Shown here: piece after piece, positions 44,463-53,436 of the stretch
How the letters are laid out: each line of letters begins with the position of its first letter
Numbering within the stretch: position 1 is the stretch's first letter
Source: Alistipes provencensis
Lineage (GTDB): Bacteria > Bacteroidota > Bacteroidia > Bacteroidales > Rikenellaceae
Assembly (NCBI RefSeq): GCF_900083545.1
Contig: NZ_LT559262.1
Location: 124,001-188,000, forward strand
Reading direction: 5' to 3'
DNA: 64,000 bases
Translations under genes and position numbers: made by a program
Notes under the pieces: generated by a model
The model's database searches: none
What the model was told of the DNA's origin: nothing
Seen by the model: only the letters and a program-made list of their open reading frames with translations

Positions 44463-46151
44463 TTACCTGTCTTTCATCACAAAATCGTAGCGGACGCCAT
44501 CGTAGTCCCTCGTGAATTCCGTCACCTTGTAAGTGCGTCCGCGGCCATCTTCGGCCAGAACTTCGAACGCCTCGCCCGGATATTTCAACTGCAGGTAGAA
44601 AAGATGGTCCCTTGCCGTGGAGATGCTGTTCCATCCGCAGCCGTAGACCTCGTAGAACCAGTAGGCGACCCACAAATCCTGCTTATTCAGGAACGGTTTC
44701 ATATCCCCGACCTTCGCACCGCGCTGCCAAAGGCTTATCGTCCAATCCGAATCCCGGTTCCAGACATTGGCTACGACGCTGTTCGACGGCAGATTTCCCG
44801 TTAGAATGCTCCCGTATTTCTCTTTGAAACAATAAGGCGCATATTTGCCGGACAGCGGCAGGCCGTTCTCGTTCATCCGGGGATGGCTGTAGGTCTGTTC
44901 CCCGTCATAGGCCCGGATCTGGAAATCGCGGTTTTTCCCGGTCGCCTTGTAGTACCAGTCCGTAATATGCGCTCCGTCGATCTCATAAATACCATAACCG
45001 TTGGGTGCGCCGTCGGCATTGAACGAAGCGCGCCAGAACTGGCCGCAGACCGCGCCATGAATATGCTCGTAGATCTTTTTTCCGTTCACCGTATGAACCT
45101 TGTTCTCGTTGTAGTGCGTGTGTCCGATCATCAGGTGAGCCTCCTCGAACTCGGCCAGCAGGTTCAGGGTTTCCGTGTGGTAGCGGCTTTTCGAATGATC
45201 TCCCGCGCTGCCGTTCCGAAACGGGATATGGGCGCACAGAATGACCATCTTGTCTTTCGGAACATACGCGAGGTCCTGCTTCAGCCACTCATACTGCCAA
45301 TCATAGAACCCGCAGGCGAACTCCTCGGTGCGGCCGGCTTCGGCCTGCTCTCCGTGCAGGACATTGTCCATGGAGATGATGTGGACATCGCCGCGGTTGA
45401 ACGAGTAGTTCTGCGGGCCGAAGGTGTTCTGAAAATTCTCGATGCTTTTCCAATAGGTGGTCGCAACCGACGAATTCAATTCGTTCAGGTGGTCGTGGTT
45501 GCCGATAGTCTGGAAAAAGGCGACGCTCCTGTTCGACATGGCCTCCTTCATCTTTTCCCAGACATCCTTCCGGTTATTGTCGGTAATGTCCCCCAATGTC
45601 ATGGCATAGACGTTCGGATTCTTTTTCGCCGTGCTTTCGACATCGGGCAGCGTCTCATCGACAAACCGGTATACGTTTCCGGCAGAGGTCTGCGGATCGG
45701 CCAGACAGAAAAGCGTGAACTTCGTCTCTTTCCCGCCGGCAAGCCGGGTAAGCCTGAAATCCTGACGGAAAACCGGATTGCGGTCGTTGATAGTCCGGTA
45801 GAAATAAGGCAGGCCGTTCTGCAGGGAACGATACACCTCGTACTCGGCAGGGGTCGAATAGAAGACCTGCGTGGCACGGCTGTCCCGGACCAACTGGTAG
45901 ACGCCGTTGGCGTCGGTCAGGACGCAGTTGAACCCGTCGCTCACCATCACGTCCGGGATGCCCGCGCCGCTTACGGCATCGGAAATGAGTCCGCAAAGCG
46001 TCGTTTTGGAGTCGATCTTCGTACCGTTGATTTCCGTTACCGAGCCGCCGCTTCCGGAACCGCCCGATGACGCGCCGGGCGAATTCGGATTGTCGTCCGA
46101 ACAGGATGCCGCCAGCAGCAGGACGGCGCATAAGGTGATTAAATATCGCAT
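44463..46151 (-). CDS. Calcineurin-like metallophosphoesterase lipoprotein with flanking beta domains
   Basis: 562 residues. Lipoprotein signal MRYLITLCAVLLLAASC and a Gly/Ser linker. N-terminal beta domain (TTLCGLISDAVSGAGIPDVMVSDG) like MetallophosN, then the phosphoesterase core: FCLADPQT, TLGDITDN, TIGNHDH (GNHD/E), ILCAHIPF and IGHTHYNE. A C-terminal domain (EAFEVLAEDGRGRTYKV) resembles MetallophosC. Surface or periplasmic. Its place in an alpha-galactoside PUL suggests the substrate may carry a phosphoryl group (inference). Confidence 0.9.
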   Translation of the reverse strand: MRYLITLCAVLLLAASCSDDNPNSPGASSGGSGSGGSVTEINGTKIDSKTTLCGLISDAVSGAGIPDVMVSDGFNCVLTDANGVYQLVRDSRATQVFYSTPAEYEVYRSLQNGLPYFYRTINDRNPVFRQDFRLTRLAGGKETKFTLFCLADPQTSAGNVYRFVDETLPDVESTAKKNPNVYAMTLGDITDNNRKDVWEKMKEAMSNRSVAFFQTIGNHDHLNELNSSVATTYWKSIENFQNTFGPQNYSFNRGDVHIISMDNVLHGEQAEAGRTEEFACGFYDWQYEWLKQDLAYVPKDKMVILCAHIPFRNGSAGDHSKSRYHTETLNLLAEFEEAHLMIGHTHYNENKVHTVNGKKIYEHIHGAVCGQFWRASFNADGAPNGYGIYEIDGAHITDWYYKATGKNRDFQIRAYDGEQTYSHPRMNENGLPLSGKYAPYCFKEKYGSILTGNLPSNSVVANVWNRDSDWTISLWQRGAKVGDMKPFLNKQDLWVAYWFYEVYGCGWNSISTARDHLFYLQLKYPGEAFEVLAEDGRGRTYKVTEFTRDYDGVRYDFVMKDR

Positions 46152-46171
46152 TGTGTCGTTTGGGTTTTTAA

Positions 46172-46209
46172 GTTTCCGTTCCCCTCCTTCCCCGGAGGGG
46201 AACGGAAAC
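46172..46209. promoter_or_regulatory. Intercistronic 16-bp hairpin within the PUL operon
   Basis: A perfect stem (46172-46187 with 46194-46209) with a 6-nt loop between the glycan-binding gene and the metallophosphoesterase gene. Few T residues follow on the leftward strand (TTAAAAACCC), so it may be an attenuator or a 3'-end stabiliser. Confidence 0.7.
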
Positions 46210-46225
46210 CGCTTTAACAGGTTGT

Positions 46226-48154
46226 TTATTTTCTCACGGCGAAGATTTCGCCGATCGCCGCCGTGTCGCGCGTCGCGTTCTTATCGTTGGAATCCGTGAT
46301 ATAGATACGGATGTAACGCGCCTTCGTCGTCTGGGGCAGCATATAATAGAACGGCCCGACGAGTATGGAGGCGTTCATTTCGAAATCGAATTCACCGGCT
46401 TTGGTCCATTTTCCGGAGGTCTGCCATGCCGTCGAAGTCTTCCAGTCGCTGTCGTCCGCGGTCTCGGAAACCCAGATGCTTCCGGACTTCAGGCCGAAGA
46501 TGGATTCATTCTTGCCGATGGTGTTCCTGCGCCACATTTCGACTCCGTCGATAGACTGTGCCGACGACATGTCGACCTGAATGACAAAGGGAACCTTCAG
46601 GTTATTGGGCGTCTTCGAACCCGAGTTGTAGCCGGCTTCCCAGTGGGAGCCGCCTTCGTTGCCGTCGATCAGCTTTCCGCACGTGTCGTTGTTCTGATAG
46701 GAGTTGGCATCCGCTGACCAGCCGGTTTGCGAAAGCCTGCTCAGCGGCTTATAAGGCTTGGCGGCGGGAGCATAGGCATAGGCCTCAGCCAGCGAAGCCT
46801 CATAGTACCCATTACCGTTTATCGAGTTGGACTCGGTGATGGTCATGCGCATATAACGGGCTTCGGCAGGCTCGAACCAATACTTATAGTCCCGATTTGC
46901 ATCCACCTGTCCCTTGACAAACCCGAATTCGGCCACACGCACCCAATTGGCGCCGTCCTTGGATATTTCGAAGTATCCGGCTTTCAGGCGGTCGCAAGCC
47001 GACCCGTCGCGGTTGCGTATTCCGATGCCGCATATGGTCTTCACCGCCCCGAAATCGATCGTGAAATCAATGGGCATTTTCCCGTTGTTGGGATTGGCTA
47101 CCGCCGAAGAGCTATAAGGGGCATCCCAGAAACTGTTGACGGTAAGGCCGTCTATGATCCTCCACAGGGTCGGGATCTGTTTGCCGGAGCCGCCGACCGT
47201 ACCGTGGTAGTACAGACCGTCTATTTTCCAGTCGTAACGGTCCAGTGGTTCGTACATGTTGAAATCGTCGGAAGCGGGCGCATAATGGAGCAGCAGGCAC
47301 TCCTTGTCCGGGTTGACCGCGAGCCCGTCGGCAACCAGACGCACCGGAACGGCGCAAGGCGCCCCGTCCCATCTCGACGGGTCGATGCTCAAGGTCGTCG
47401 AGACGCTGGTCTGACCGCTCTTCAAGACGAGAGAGCTCTCGGCGATCGAAGCAAAACCGGCGGGCGGCAGCCGGAAAGAGGCGTGGTGCGTCGTGTTATA
47501 CCAGTCGATCGCATCCTGCGACATATCCAGCCGGACCACAACATCTTCCTTGAGCGGCCGTGCCACCGAAACGGTGAGTTTCTGCTCGTCGGGCGACACC
47601 CCGCCGTCCACGATAAACTGCGTATCCGCCTGATCGAACGACAGCAGCACCTGTTCCAGCACATCGGGAAGGATCAGAATGGAGTTATGCTCGCTATTTA
47701 CGTTGCCGTCGGAAACAAGCTCCAGCGGGATCACATAATTGTCCAGCCCCTCGCTCTCCTTCAAGGCGAACAGCGCCGCAGGATCGGTGAATGTCACATA
47801 GAGGTTGCCCGTGCGGTTGTCGCTTGTCAGGGCGACGGAATTCGCGTCCACCTCATAATTATCCTCCGGAAGCAGTTTGTAGTCGGTGCCGTTGGCCCGG
47901 TTATAGTCGGCCAGAGCCTTTTCCGACAGCCGGACGGATGCCGTAACGGTCTGGTCGAAATATCCGGAGCGGAATATACGGACAGGCGTTTTGGCGCTTT
48001 CGTCGACGGCGTAAAACGTTTCGGAAACCTGCAATCCGTCGTTGACGATGTAGACTGCGGCATCGGGCAGGTTGGTGTCGCGTTCATTCTCGCAAGACAC
48101 GGACAACATCCCCAGAGCAGCGAATATGGAGGCAATATATTTGAACTTTTTCAT
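46226..48154 (-). CDS. Surface glycan-binding lipoprotein (DUF1735 plus discoidin-like domains)
   Basis: 642 residues from the ATG at 48154. Signal with Cys (MKKFKYIASIFAALGMLSVSC). Two BT_3987-like DUF1735 Ig-type domains occupy about 30-260 (VTASVRLSEKALADYNRANGTDYKLLP, LKEDVVVRLDMSQDAIDWYN). Two F5/8 type C-like domains follow (GKMPIDFTIDFGAVKTICGIGIRNRDG, FVIQVDMSSAQSIDGVEMWRRNT). It is directly after susD, where SGBPs reside, and should aid capture of the polysaccharide at the cell surface. Confidence 0.88.
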   Translation of the reverse strand: MKKFKYIASIFAALGMLSVSCENERDTNLPDAAVYIVNDGLQVSETFYAVDESAKTPVRIFRSGYFDQTVTASVRLSEKALADYNRANGTDYKLLPEDNYEVDANSVALTSDNRTGNLYVTFTDPAALFALKESEGLDNYVIPLELVSDGNVNSEHNSILILPDVLEQVLLSFDQADTQFIVDGGVSPDEQKLTVSVARPLKEDVVVRLDMSQDAIDWYNTTHHASFRLPPAGFASIAESSLVLKSGQTSVSTTLSIDPSRWDGAPCAVPVRLVADGLAVNPDKECLLLHYAPASDDFNMYEPLDRYDWKIDGLYYHGTVGGSGKQIPTLWRIIDGLTVNSFWDAPYSSSAVANPNNGKMPIDFTIDFGAVKTICGIGIRNRDGSACDRLKAGYFEISKDGANWVRVAEFGFVKGQVDANRDYKYWFEPAEARYMRMTITESNSINGNGYYEASLAEAYAYAPAAKPYKPLSRLSQTGWSADANSYQNNDTCGKLIDGNEGGSHWEAGYNSGSKTPNNLKVPFVIQVDMSSAQSIDGVEMWRRNTIGKNESIFGLKSGSIWVSETADDSDWKTSTAWQTSGKWTKAGEFDFEMNASILVGPFYYMLPQTTKARYIRIYITDSNDKNATRDTAAIGEIFAVRK

Positions 48155-48177
48155 GACAAAATGCTTGTTTTGTACTG

Positions 48178-50046
48178 TTACCATTGATAGTTCTGGGTAA
48201 TATTTTTCAGACGGTCGATTTCCGACTGGGGTATCGGCAAAAGGTAGTTCTTCTTCTGGAACACCCGGGTCGAAGGCGTATTGCCGCCGTCCGATGCGAT
48301 AACCGTCCTTTCCCAGAACGGGCTGCTTTGGGCGTCGCTGCCCGGCTGGGCCATCACGTTCATGCCATAAACCGCCCCTGCATCCTCCTGCTCGGCGATG
48401 GCCCATGTACGGGTGTCGAAGAAGCGATGGTTCTCGAAGTTCAGCTCCAGCATGCGCTCGCGGCGGATCATTTCGCGCAACAGCACCTGATTCCCCTCAA
48501 CCTCCGGATACACGTCTTCTATATCGTCCACTCCGGCCCGTTTGCGGATCATATTCAGATAGACCAGCGCATCGGTTTCGTTCCGCTCGGGCTGTTCGTT
48601 GAGAGCCTCGGCGTAATTGAGCAGCACTTCGGCGTAGCGGAACAGCGGCCAAGTCAGGGCGGTCCACAATGCCTGATTGCTGCCCAAGGTGGTGCTGTTG
48701 AAGCTGATGTCCTGAAATTTGAACGGGAGGTAACCCGTGAGCGAGAAGTTGCTGCCTCCGGCGCTCGGCCCGGCGCCCGAATTTCCGCCGTAGAAGAACT
48801 CCACCTTGTTGAGCGTATACGATCCTCCGATCCATTTCAGCCCCTCATAGAATACCGACGTATAGAACCGGGGTTCGCGGTCGACGTACATGTTGTAGGT
48901 CGACATCGTCTGGTTCAGAATCGGATGCGTGAACGACGAGAATCCCCGTTCCGAATAACCCGAAGCCGCGTCGATGACCGGCTTCCCGTCGGCCCCGTAT
49001 CCCGTAATGGGATAACGTCCGTTTTTCATGGCGAAGGCATCGACCAGTTTCTGCGTTACGGCCACGCCGCCGTAAGACGTGCCGCCCACACCCCGCGGAA
49101 TGGTCGCTACCCGGTGGCTGTAACTGGTCTTCTGATAGGCAAAGATCAATTCGTTGTTCCAGTTGCGGATAAAAACATTTTTCAGGTCCGCATAAGGGTT
49201 GCCCGTACCGATCAGCTCATACTGATTGAGGTCGATAACATCCCATGCGGCATCGGCGGCCTTGGTCCATTTGCTCTCATCGGGCGACTGGGGGAAGAGG
49301 TATTGGCCCTTGGCATTTTTCAGACCGACGTACATCGGATTGCCGTTGAACAGCGGACGCGCCGAATAGAGCAGCAGACGCGCCTTCAGAGCGAGTGCGG
49401 CTCCCTTGGTGGCACGGCCATAGAACGAGGCCGGCTGCTCCAGAGGCAGATCCTCGGCGGCGGCGTCACACTCGTTGCTGACCCATTCGACACATTCGTC
49501 CCATGTGTTGCGGTCCACCTCGCGCAGAGCGGGATCGTTGAAATCCACCGCATTCTCGCCCAGCAGCACGACGGGACCATAGAGACGCATCAGACTGAAA
49601 TAGTAGTAAGCGCGGAGGAAACGGGCTTCTGCGGCCCACTCCTTCACCTCGTCGGGAGTCAGTTCCGGGCAGCGGCCGACGTTGGCGATAAAATAGCTGG
49701 CTTCGCGGATTCCCTTGTAATAGTTGAGCCAATATTGGATCTTGTAACTCTTCTGGGTGTCTTCCGAATTCACCGACCACGTCGAATTGTTCGACAGGGC
49801 GAACATACGGCTGGGGAAAGCGCAGGCAGCCTCGTCAGAAGAGGGCGTATAGTGGTTTTGCTGGCCGCTGGGGTCGGTTTCGTTGAATATCCAGCTATAC
49901 ACGTTGACCAGATAGGAAAATGTCGAACTGTATTTTTCGAAGATATTGCCCGACATGTACGACTCATCGGGCTGGCGATCGAGGTAAGACTCGCATCCGC
50001 CTGCCAGAAACGCCGTGAAACAAAGAATTATGATGCTCTTTTTCAT
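48178..50046 (-). CDS. SusD/RagB-like outer membrane lipoprotein
   Basis: 622 residues. Signal and lipobox MKKSIIILCFTAFLAGGC then ESYLDRQPDE. SusD N-terminal helices: VKEWAAEARFLRAYYYFSLMRLYGPVVLL; late NMIRKRAGVDD, EMIRRERMLELNFENHRFFDTRTW and the closing LLPIPQSEIDRLKNITQNYQW, all characteristic. Forms the lid of the SusC channel encoded immediately upstream (20 bp). Confidence 0.96.
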   Translation of the reverse strand: MKKSIIILCFTAFLAGGCESYLDRQPDESYMSGNIFEKYSSTFSYLVNVYSWIFNETDPSGQQNHYTPSSDEAACAFPSRMFALSNNSTWSVNSEDTQKSYKIQYWLNYYKGIREASYFIANVGRCPELTPDEVKEWAAEARFLRAYYYFSLMRLYGPVVLLGENAVDFNDPALREVDRNTWDECVEWVSNECDAAAEDLPLEQPASFYGRATKGAALALKARLLLYSARPLFNGNPMYVGLKNAKGQYLFPQSPDESKWTKAADAAWDVIDLNQYELIGTGNPYADLKNVFIRNWNNELIFAYQKTSYSHRVATIPRGVGGTSYGGVAVTQKLVDAFAMKNGRYPITGYGADGKPVIDAASGYSERGFSSFTHPILNQTMSTYNMYVDREPRFYTSVFYEGLKWIGGSYTLNKVEFFYGGNSGAGPSAGGSNFSLTGYLPFKFQDISFNSTTLGSNQALWTALTWPLFRYAEVLLNYAEALNEQPERNETDALVYLNMIRKRAGVDDIEDVYPEVEGNQVLLREMIRRERMLELNFENHRFFDTRTWAIAEQEDAGAVYGMNVMAQPGSDAQSSPFWERTVIASDGGNTPSTRVFQKKNYLLPIPQSEIDRLKNITQNYQW

Positions 50047-50066
50047 ATGTATCGTCTTTTTCAGAA

Positions 50067-53000
50067 TTAGAATGTCAGCGAGAGGCCGATGTTATAGACT
50101 TTGTTGTTGGGATAGTTGGCCGCACCCGTCTGCAGGTCGGGGTCCCAGAGTTTGAAATCACTGAATGTCAGCAGATTCATACCCGATATGTAGATACGAA
50201 GGCCCTCGATCCTCATCTTGTTGACCCAAGCTTTGGGCAGCGTATAGCCGATCTCGGCATTCTTCAGCCGGATATAGCTTCCGTCGACCATCCAGAAACT
50301 CGACACCTGCTTGTTGTTTTCATTGACGGAGGTCGTCAAACGGGGATATTTGGCATTCAGGTTCTCCGGCGTCCAATAGTTCCCGACCAGATCGGTAAAG
50401 ACATTCGCCATGGAGATATTGGTTGCCGAGAACGGCTGCGTATAGGTATTGTTGGCAAAGAAATTGACATTGCCCACTCCTTGGAAGAATACCGAGAAGT
50501 CAAAACCCTTCCACTTGACAGAAGCGCCGAAACCATAGGTTATCTCGGGAATGTCGGGATAGCCGAGCGGTTTGACGTCATATTCGTCGACCGTGCCGTC
50601 TCCGTTCAGATCAAGGTATTTGATGTCGCCGGGCTGAACGACTCCCCACGCCTGCGTCGGCCAGCCGTCGATCTCCTCCTGCGAGGCAAAGAGGCCCGCG
50701 GCCACCAACCCGAACGTCTGCCAGTTGCTTTGGCCCACACGATTCATATAGGGCTCCCGCCATGCCGGTTCGTCGTTGTCGACGATGGTATTGTGGGCGT
50801 AGGTGAAATTACCGCGCATGGTCAGTTGCACCTGCCCTATCTGCTGGTAATATTCGAGCGAAGCGTCGACGCCGTGATTCTTCATCTTACCGACATTGAC
50901 CCAAGGCTGGGTAGACAGACCCGCGATGCCCGGTATCGATTTGGATTGAAGGAAGATACCGTCGCGGCGCTCCCGGAAATAATCGGCCTGAAGTTTCAGT
51001 TTGCCGAAAAGCGAGATCTCGGCGCCCACGTTCAGTTTGTATGCCTTTTCCCAGCCCACCTCGTCGTTCGGCCAGTTGCCTAAACGGATACCGTTGTAGG
51101 TCGTATTCGTACTGCCGAACTGATAGGAACCGGCGTCCTTCGTCAGAACCGTTTCGTTGTAGATAAAACGACGGTCGCCGCCGATCTTGTCGTTACCGAC
51201 AATGCCGTACGAAGCCTTGAACTTCACCATATCGAATATGTCCTTCAGCGGCTGGAAGAATTTCTCCTCGGAGAGCAGCCAGCCGATGGCTCCCGCCGGG
51301 AAAAAGCCGAAACGGTGGTTGGGCGAGAAGTTTTCGGAACCGTTGTAACCGAAGTTGCCCTCGATGAAATAACGGTTGTCGAAGTTATAGGTGATTCTTC
51401 CCGCAATACCCTGATGACGGTACGGCAGCGCCTTCTCGCTCAGCGAGTTCTTCGTGTCGGTGTAGTTCTTCTGCGACTGCTGGTAGAGAAAAAGGGCTCC
51501 GACGGTATGCCGGCCGAACGTGCGGCCGTAATTTATGCCCGCCTCCAGATAGAACGAGCGCTGTCCGGTGGCGTACTCCTTATAGGAGAGCGTCTCCTGC
51601 CCGACGACCGTCGGCTCCCCGAAGATCAGGTTGCCGTCGTCGTCGCGCCCCAGAGCCATGTGCTGCGGAGGCTGCTTGGTGCGTTCGAGGCTCTGGTAGT
51701 TCTGGGCATCGAAAGCCACCTTGACATTGGCGGTGAGTCCCGGGGTGATCCAAGAGCCGAAGTCCTGTACGAGGTTGACGGTGGATGTAGCCGTGTTCCA
51801 GAACTTCTCCTTGTAACCGCTTTGGGTCAGTTCGTTATAGGGGTTGACCTGATTGTTGCCCGGGCCAGCCAGCGAACCGTCGGAATAGAAGAGCGGAAAG
51901 GCATTGGGAGCCGTCGACAAAGCATATTCCCACACTTTTTTCGTGTCGCCGCCGGGCTCGTTCTTCCGTTCAAAGGAGGTGCCCAGATTGATATTGAGTT
52001 TGGTGTGGGGGAATATCTGCACATCGACATTCGACCGGAAATTGTAACGCTGATAGGTAAGCGACGTGTCGTAGTTCTTCATGTTATCGACCGCGAACAG
52101 ACCATCTTCGTTGTAGAACGAACCCGAGATATAGTATTTCGCAATATCGCCGCCGCCGCTCACGCTCAAATTCACCTTTTCGTTCCATGAATAATTCTTA
52201 TAGAGCTCGCCGAGCCAGTCCACGTTGGGATAAAGATCGGGATCGGAACCGTTGCGGTACAGCGCGATCGCGTTGTCATCGTAATACTTGCTGCCGGCAG
52301 CCTGATTGTACATATCGGCAAACTGGACCGAATTGAGCATGCTGGGCACCTTCGTCGGCGACACCAGACCTCCTTCCACCGAAAGCGAGACCCGGGGTTT
52401 GCCGACCTCTCCGTCGCGCGTCGTGATCATCACGACGCCGTTGGCTCCGCGCACGCCATAGATCGCCGTGGCCGAAGCGTCCTTAAGAATCGACATCTCC
52501 TTGATATCGTCGACATTGACAAGGTCCAGATCGCGTTCGATACCATCGACCAGAATCAACGGCGACTTGGCCTCCCCGAACGTATTGATACCGCGAATCC
52601 AGAACGTAGAACCGGCACCGGGCTCTCCCGAACGCTGAACCGATACCACACCGGCGAGCTGTCCGGCCAAATTGTTGGAAATCTTGGCGACCGGAGCCTT
52701 GAGATCGTTGATGGCCACCGTGGAAATGGCACCGATGACACTGGCCTTTTTCTGCCGGCCGTAGCCGACCACCACCACATCGTCTATGTCGTTCGACGAT
52801 GGCACGAGATTTACGTCTATGGCAGTACGTTCGCCCACGACAACCTCCTGCGCCTCATACCTGAGATATGAGAAGCTGAGTACGAGATAGTTCGAAGGAA
52901 AGGTAATGGAGTAGAATCCGTTCACGTCGGTACTCGTACCGATGGCGGTATCTTTCAACCAGACCGTCGCCCCGATCATCGGTTCGCCGGTGACCGCATC

Positions 53001-53384
53001 CTTCACATATCCCGTAACCGTATGGTTTTTCTTGGCGGGGGGGGGTGTGGCAGCCTGCTTGACTTTCTTGGTGAGAATGACATTGAACTGCTGAATGGAA
53101 AAATCAATATCCGTAGTCCGCAGAGCGGTGCTCAACACCTCCCCTATCGGTGCGACCATATTGACCGCAGGGAAGGTGACGCCGCTGATCAGGTCGTCCT
53201 GCCACGAAAACCGGTAACTGGAGCTGCCCTCTATCTGGTCGATCAACCCGCTCAGAGTCGTGGCATTACGGACGGTAACCTGACGTGCATCCTGCGCATG
53301 GCCTTCCGGGAAAAAGGCTGCCATGGCGATGGCGAGCACAACCGCAACGCGTTGCAGAAATCTAATAGTCAAACGTTTTTTCAT
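50067..53384 (-). CDS. SusC/RagA-like TonB-dependent receptor with STN domain
   Basis: 1105 residues. Signal peptide to about residue 30. An STN (secretin/TonB N-terminal) domain at about 35-105 (LSGLIDQIEGSSSYRFSW, IDFSIQQFNVILTKK) signals to FecR. Next is a CarbopepD regulatory-like domain (HTVTGYVKDAVTGEPMIGATVWL), the VVVVGYGRQKKASVIGA plug entry and a 22-strand barrel ending GLSLTF. The linker between STN and the next domain contains TPPPAKK encoded by a C9 tract. Imports the glycan with SusD. Confidence 0.96.
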   Translation of the reverse strand: MKKRLTIRFLQRVAVVLAIAMAAFFPEGHAQDARQVTVRNATTLSGLIDQIEGSSSYRFSWQDDLISGVTFPAVNMVAPIGEVLSTALRTTDIDFSIQQFNVILTKKVKQAATPPPAKKNHTVTGYVKDAVTGEPMIGATVWLKDTAIGTSTDVNGFYSITFPSNYLVLSFSYLRYEAQEVVVGERTAIDVNLVPSSNDIDDVVVVGYGRQKKASVIGAISTVAINDLKAPVAKISNNLAGQLAGVVSVQRSGEPGAGSTFWIRGINTFGEAKSPLILVDGIERDLDLVNVDDIKEMSILKDASATAIYGVRGANGVVMITTRDGEVGKPRVSLSVEGGLVSPTKVPSMLNSVQFADMYNQAAGSKYYDDNAIALYRNGSDPDLYPNVDWLGELYKNYSWNEKVNLSVSGGGDIAKYYISGSFYNEDGLFAVDNMKNYDTSLTYQRYNFRSNVDVQIFPHTKLNINLGTSFERKNEPGGDTKKVWEYALSTAPNAFPLFYSDGSLAGPGNNQVNPYNELTQSGYKEKFWNTATSTVNLVQDFGSWITPGLTANVKVAFDAQNYQSLERTKQPPQHMALGRDDDGNLIFGEPTVVGQETLSYKEYATGQRSFYLEAGINYGRTFGRHTVGALFLYQQSQKNYTDTKNSLSEKALPYRHQGIAGRITYNFDNRYFIEGNFGYNGSENFSPNHRFGFFPAGAIGWLLSEEKFFQPLKDIFDMVKFKASYGIVGNDKIGGDRRFIYNETVLTKDAGSYQFGSTNTTYNGIRLGNWPNDEVGWEKAYKLNVGAEISLFGKLKLQADYFRERRDGIFLQSKSIPGIAGLSTQPWVNVGKMKNHGVDASLEYYQQIGQVQLTMRGNFTYAHNTIVDNDEPAWREPYMNRVGQSNWQTFGLVAAGLFASQEEIDGWPTQAWGVVQPGDIKYLDLNGDGTVDEYDVKPLGYPDIPEITYGFGASVKWKGFDFSVFFQGVGNVNFFANNTYTQPFSATNISMANVFTDLVGNYWTPENLNAKYPRLTTSVNENNKQVSSFWMVDGSYIRLKNAEIGYTLPKAWVNKMRIEGLRIYISGMNLLTFSDFKLWDPDLQTGAANYPNNKVYNIGLSLTF
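53037..53045 (-). repeat. Nine-base homopolymer (C9 on the coding strand) in the STN linker of susC
   Basis: Encodes Pro-Pro-Pro around residue 115. One-base slippage would truncate or frameshift the receptor after the signalling domain, leaving a secreted STN fragment. Confidence 0.9.
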
Positions 53385-53436
53385 AATTAAAGTTCATAAT
53401 TGGTTAGATAGTTAGTGAATTGATTTGGTTAAAATA

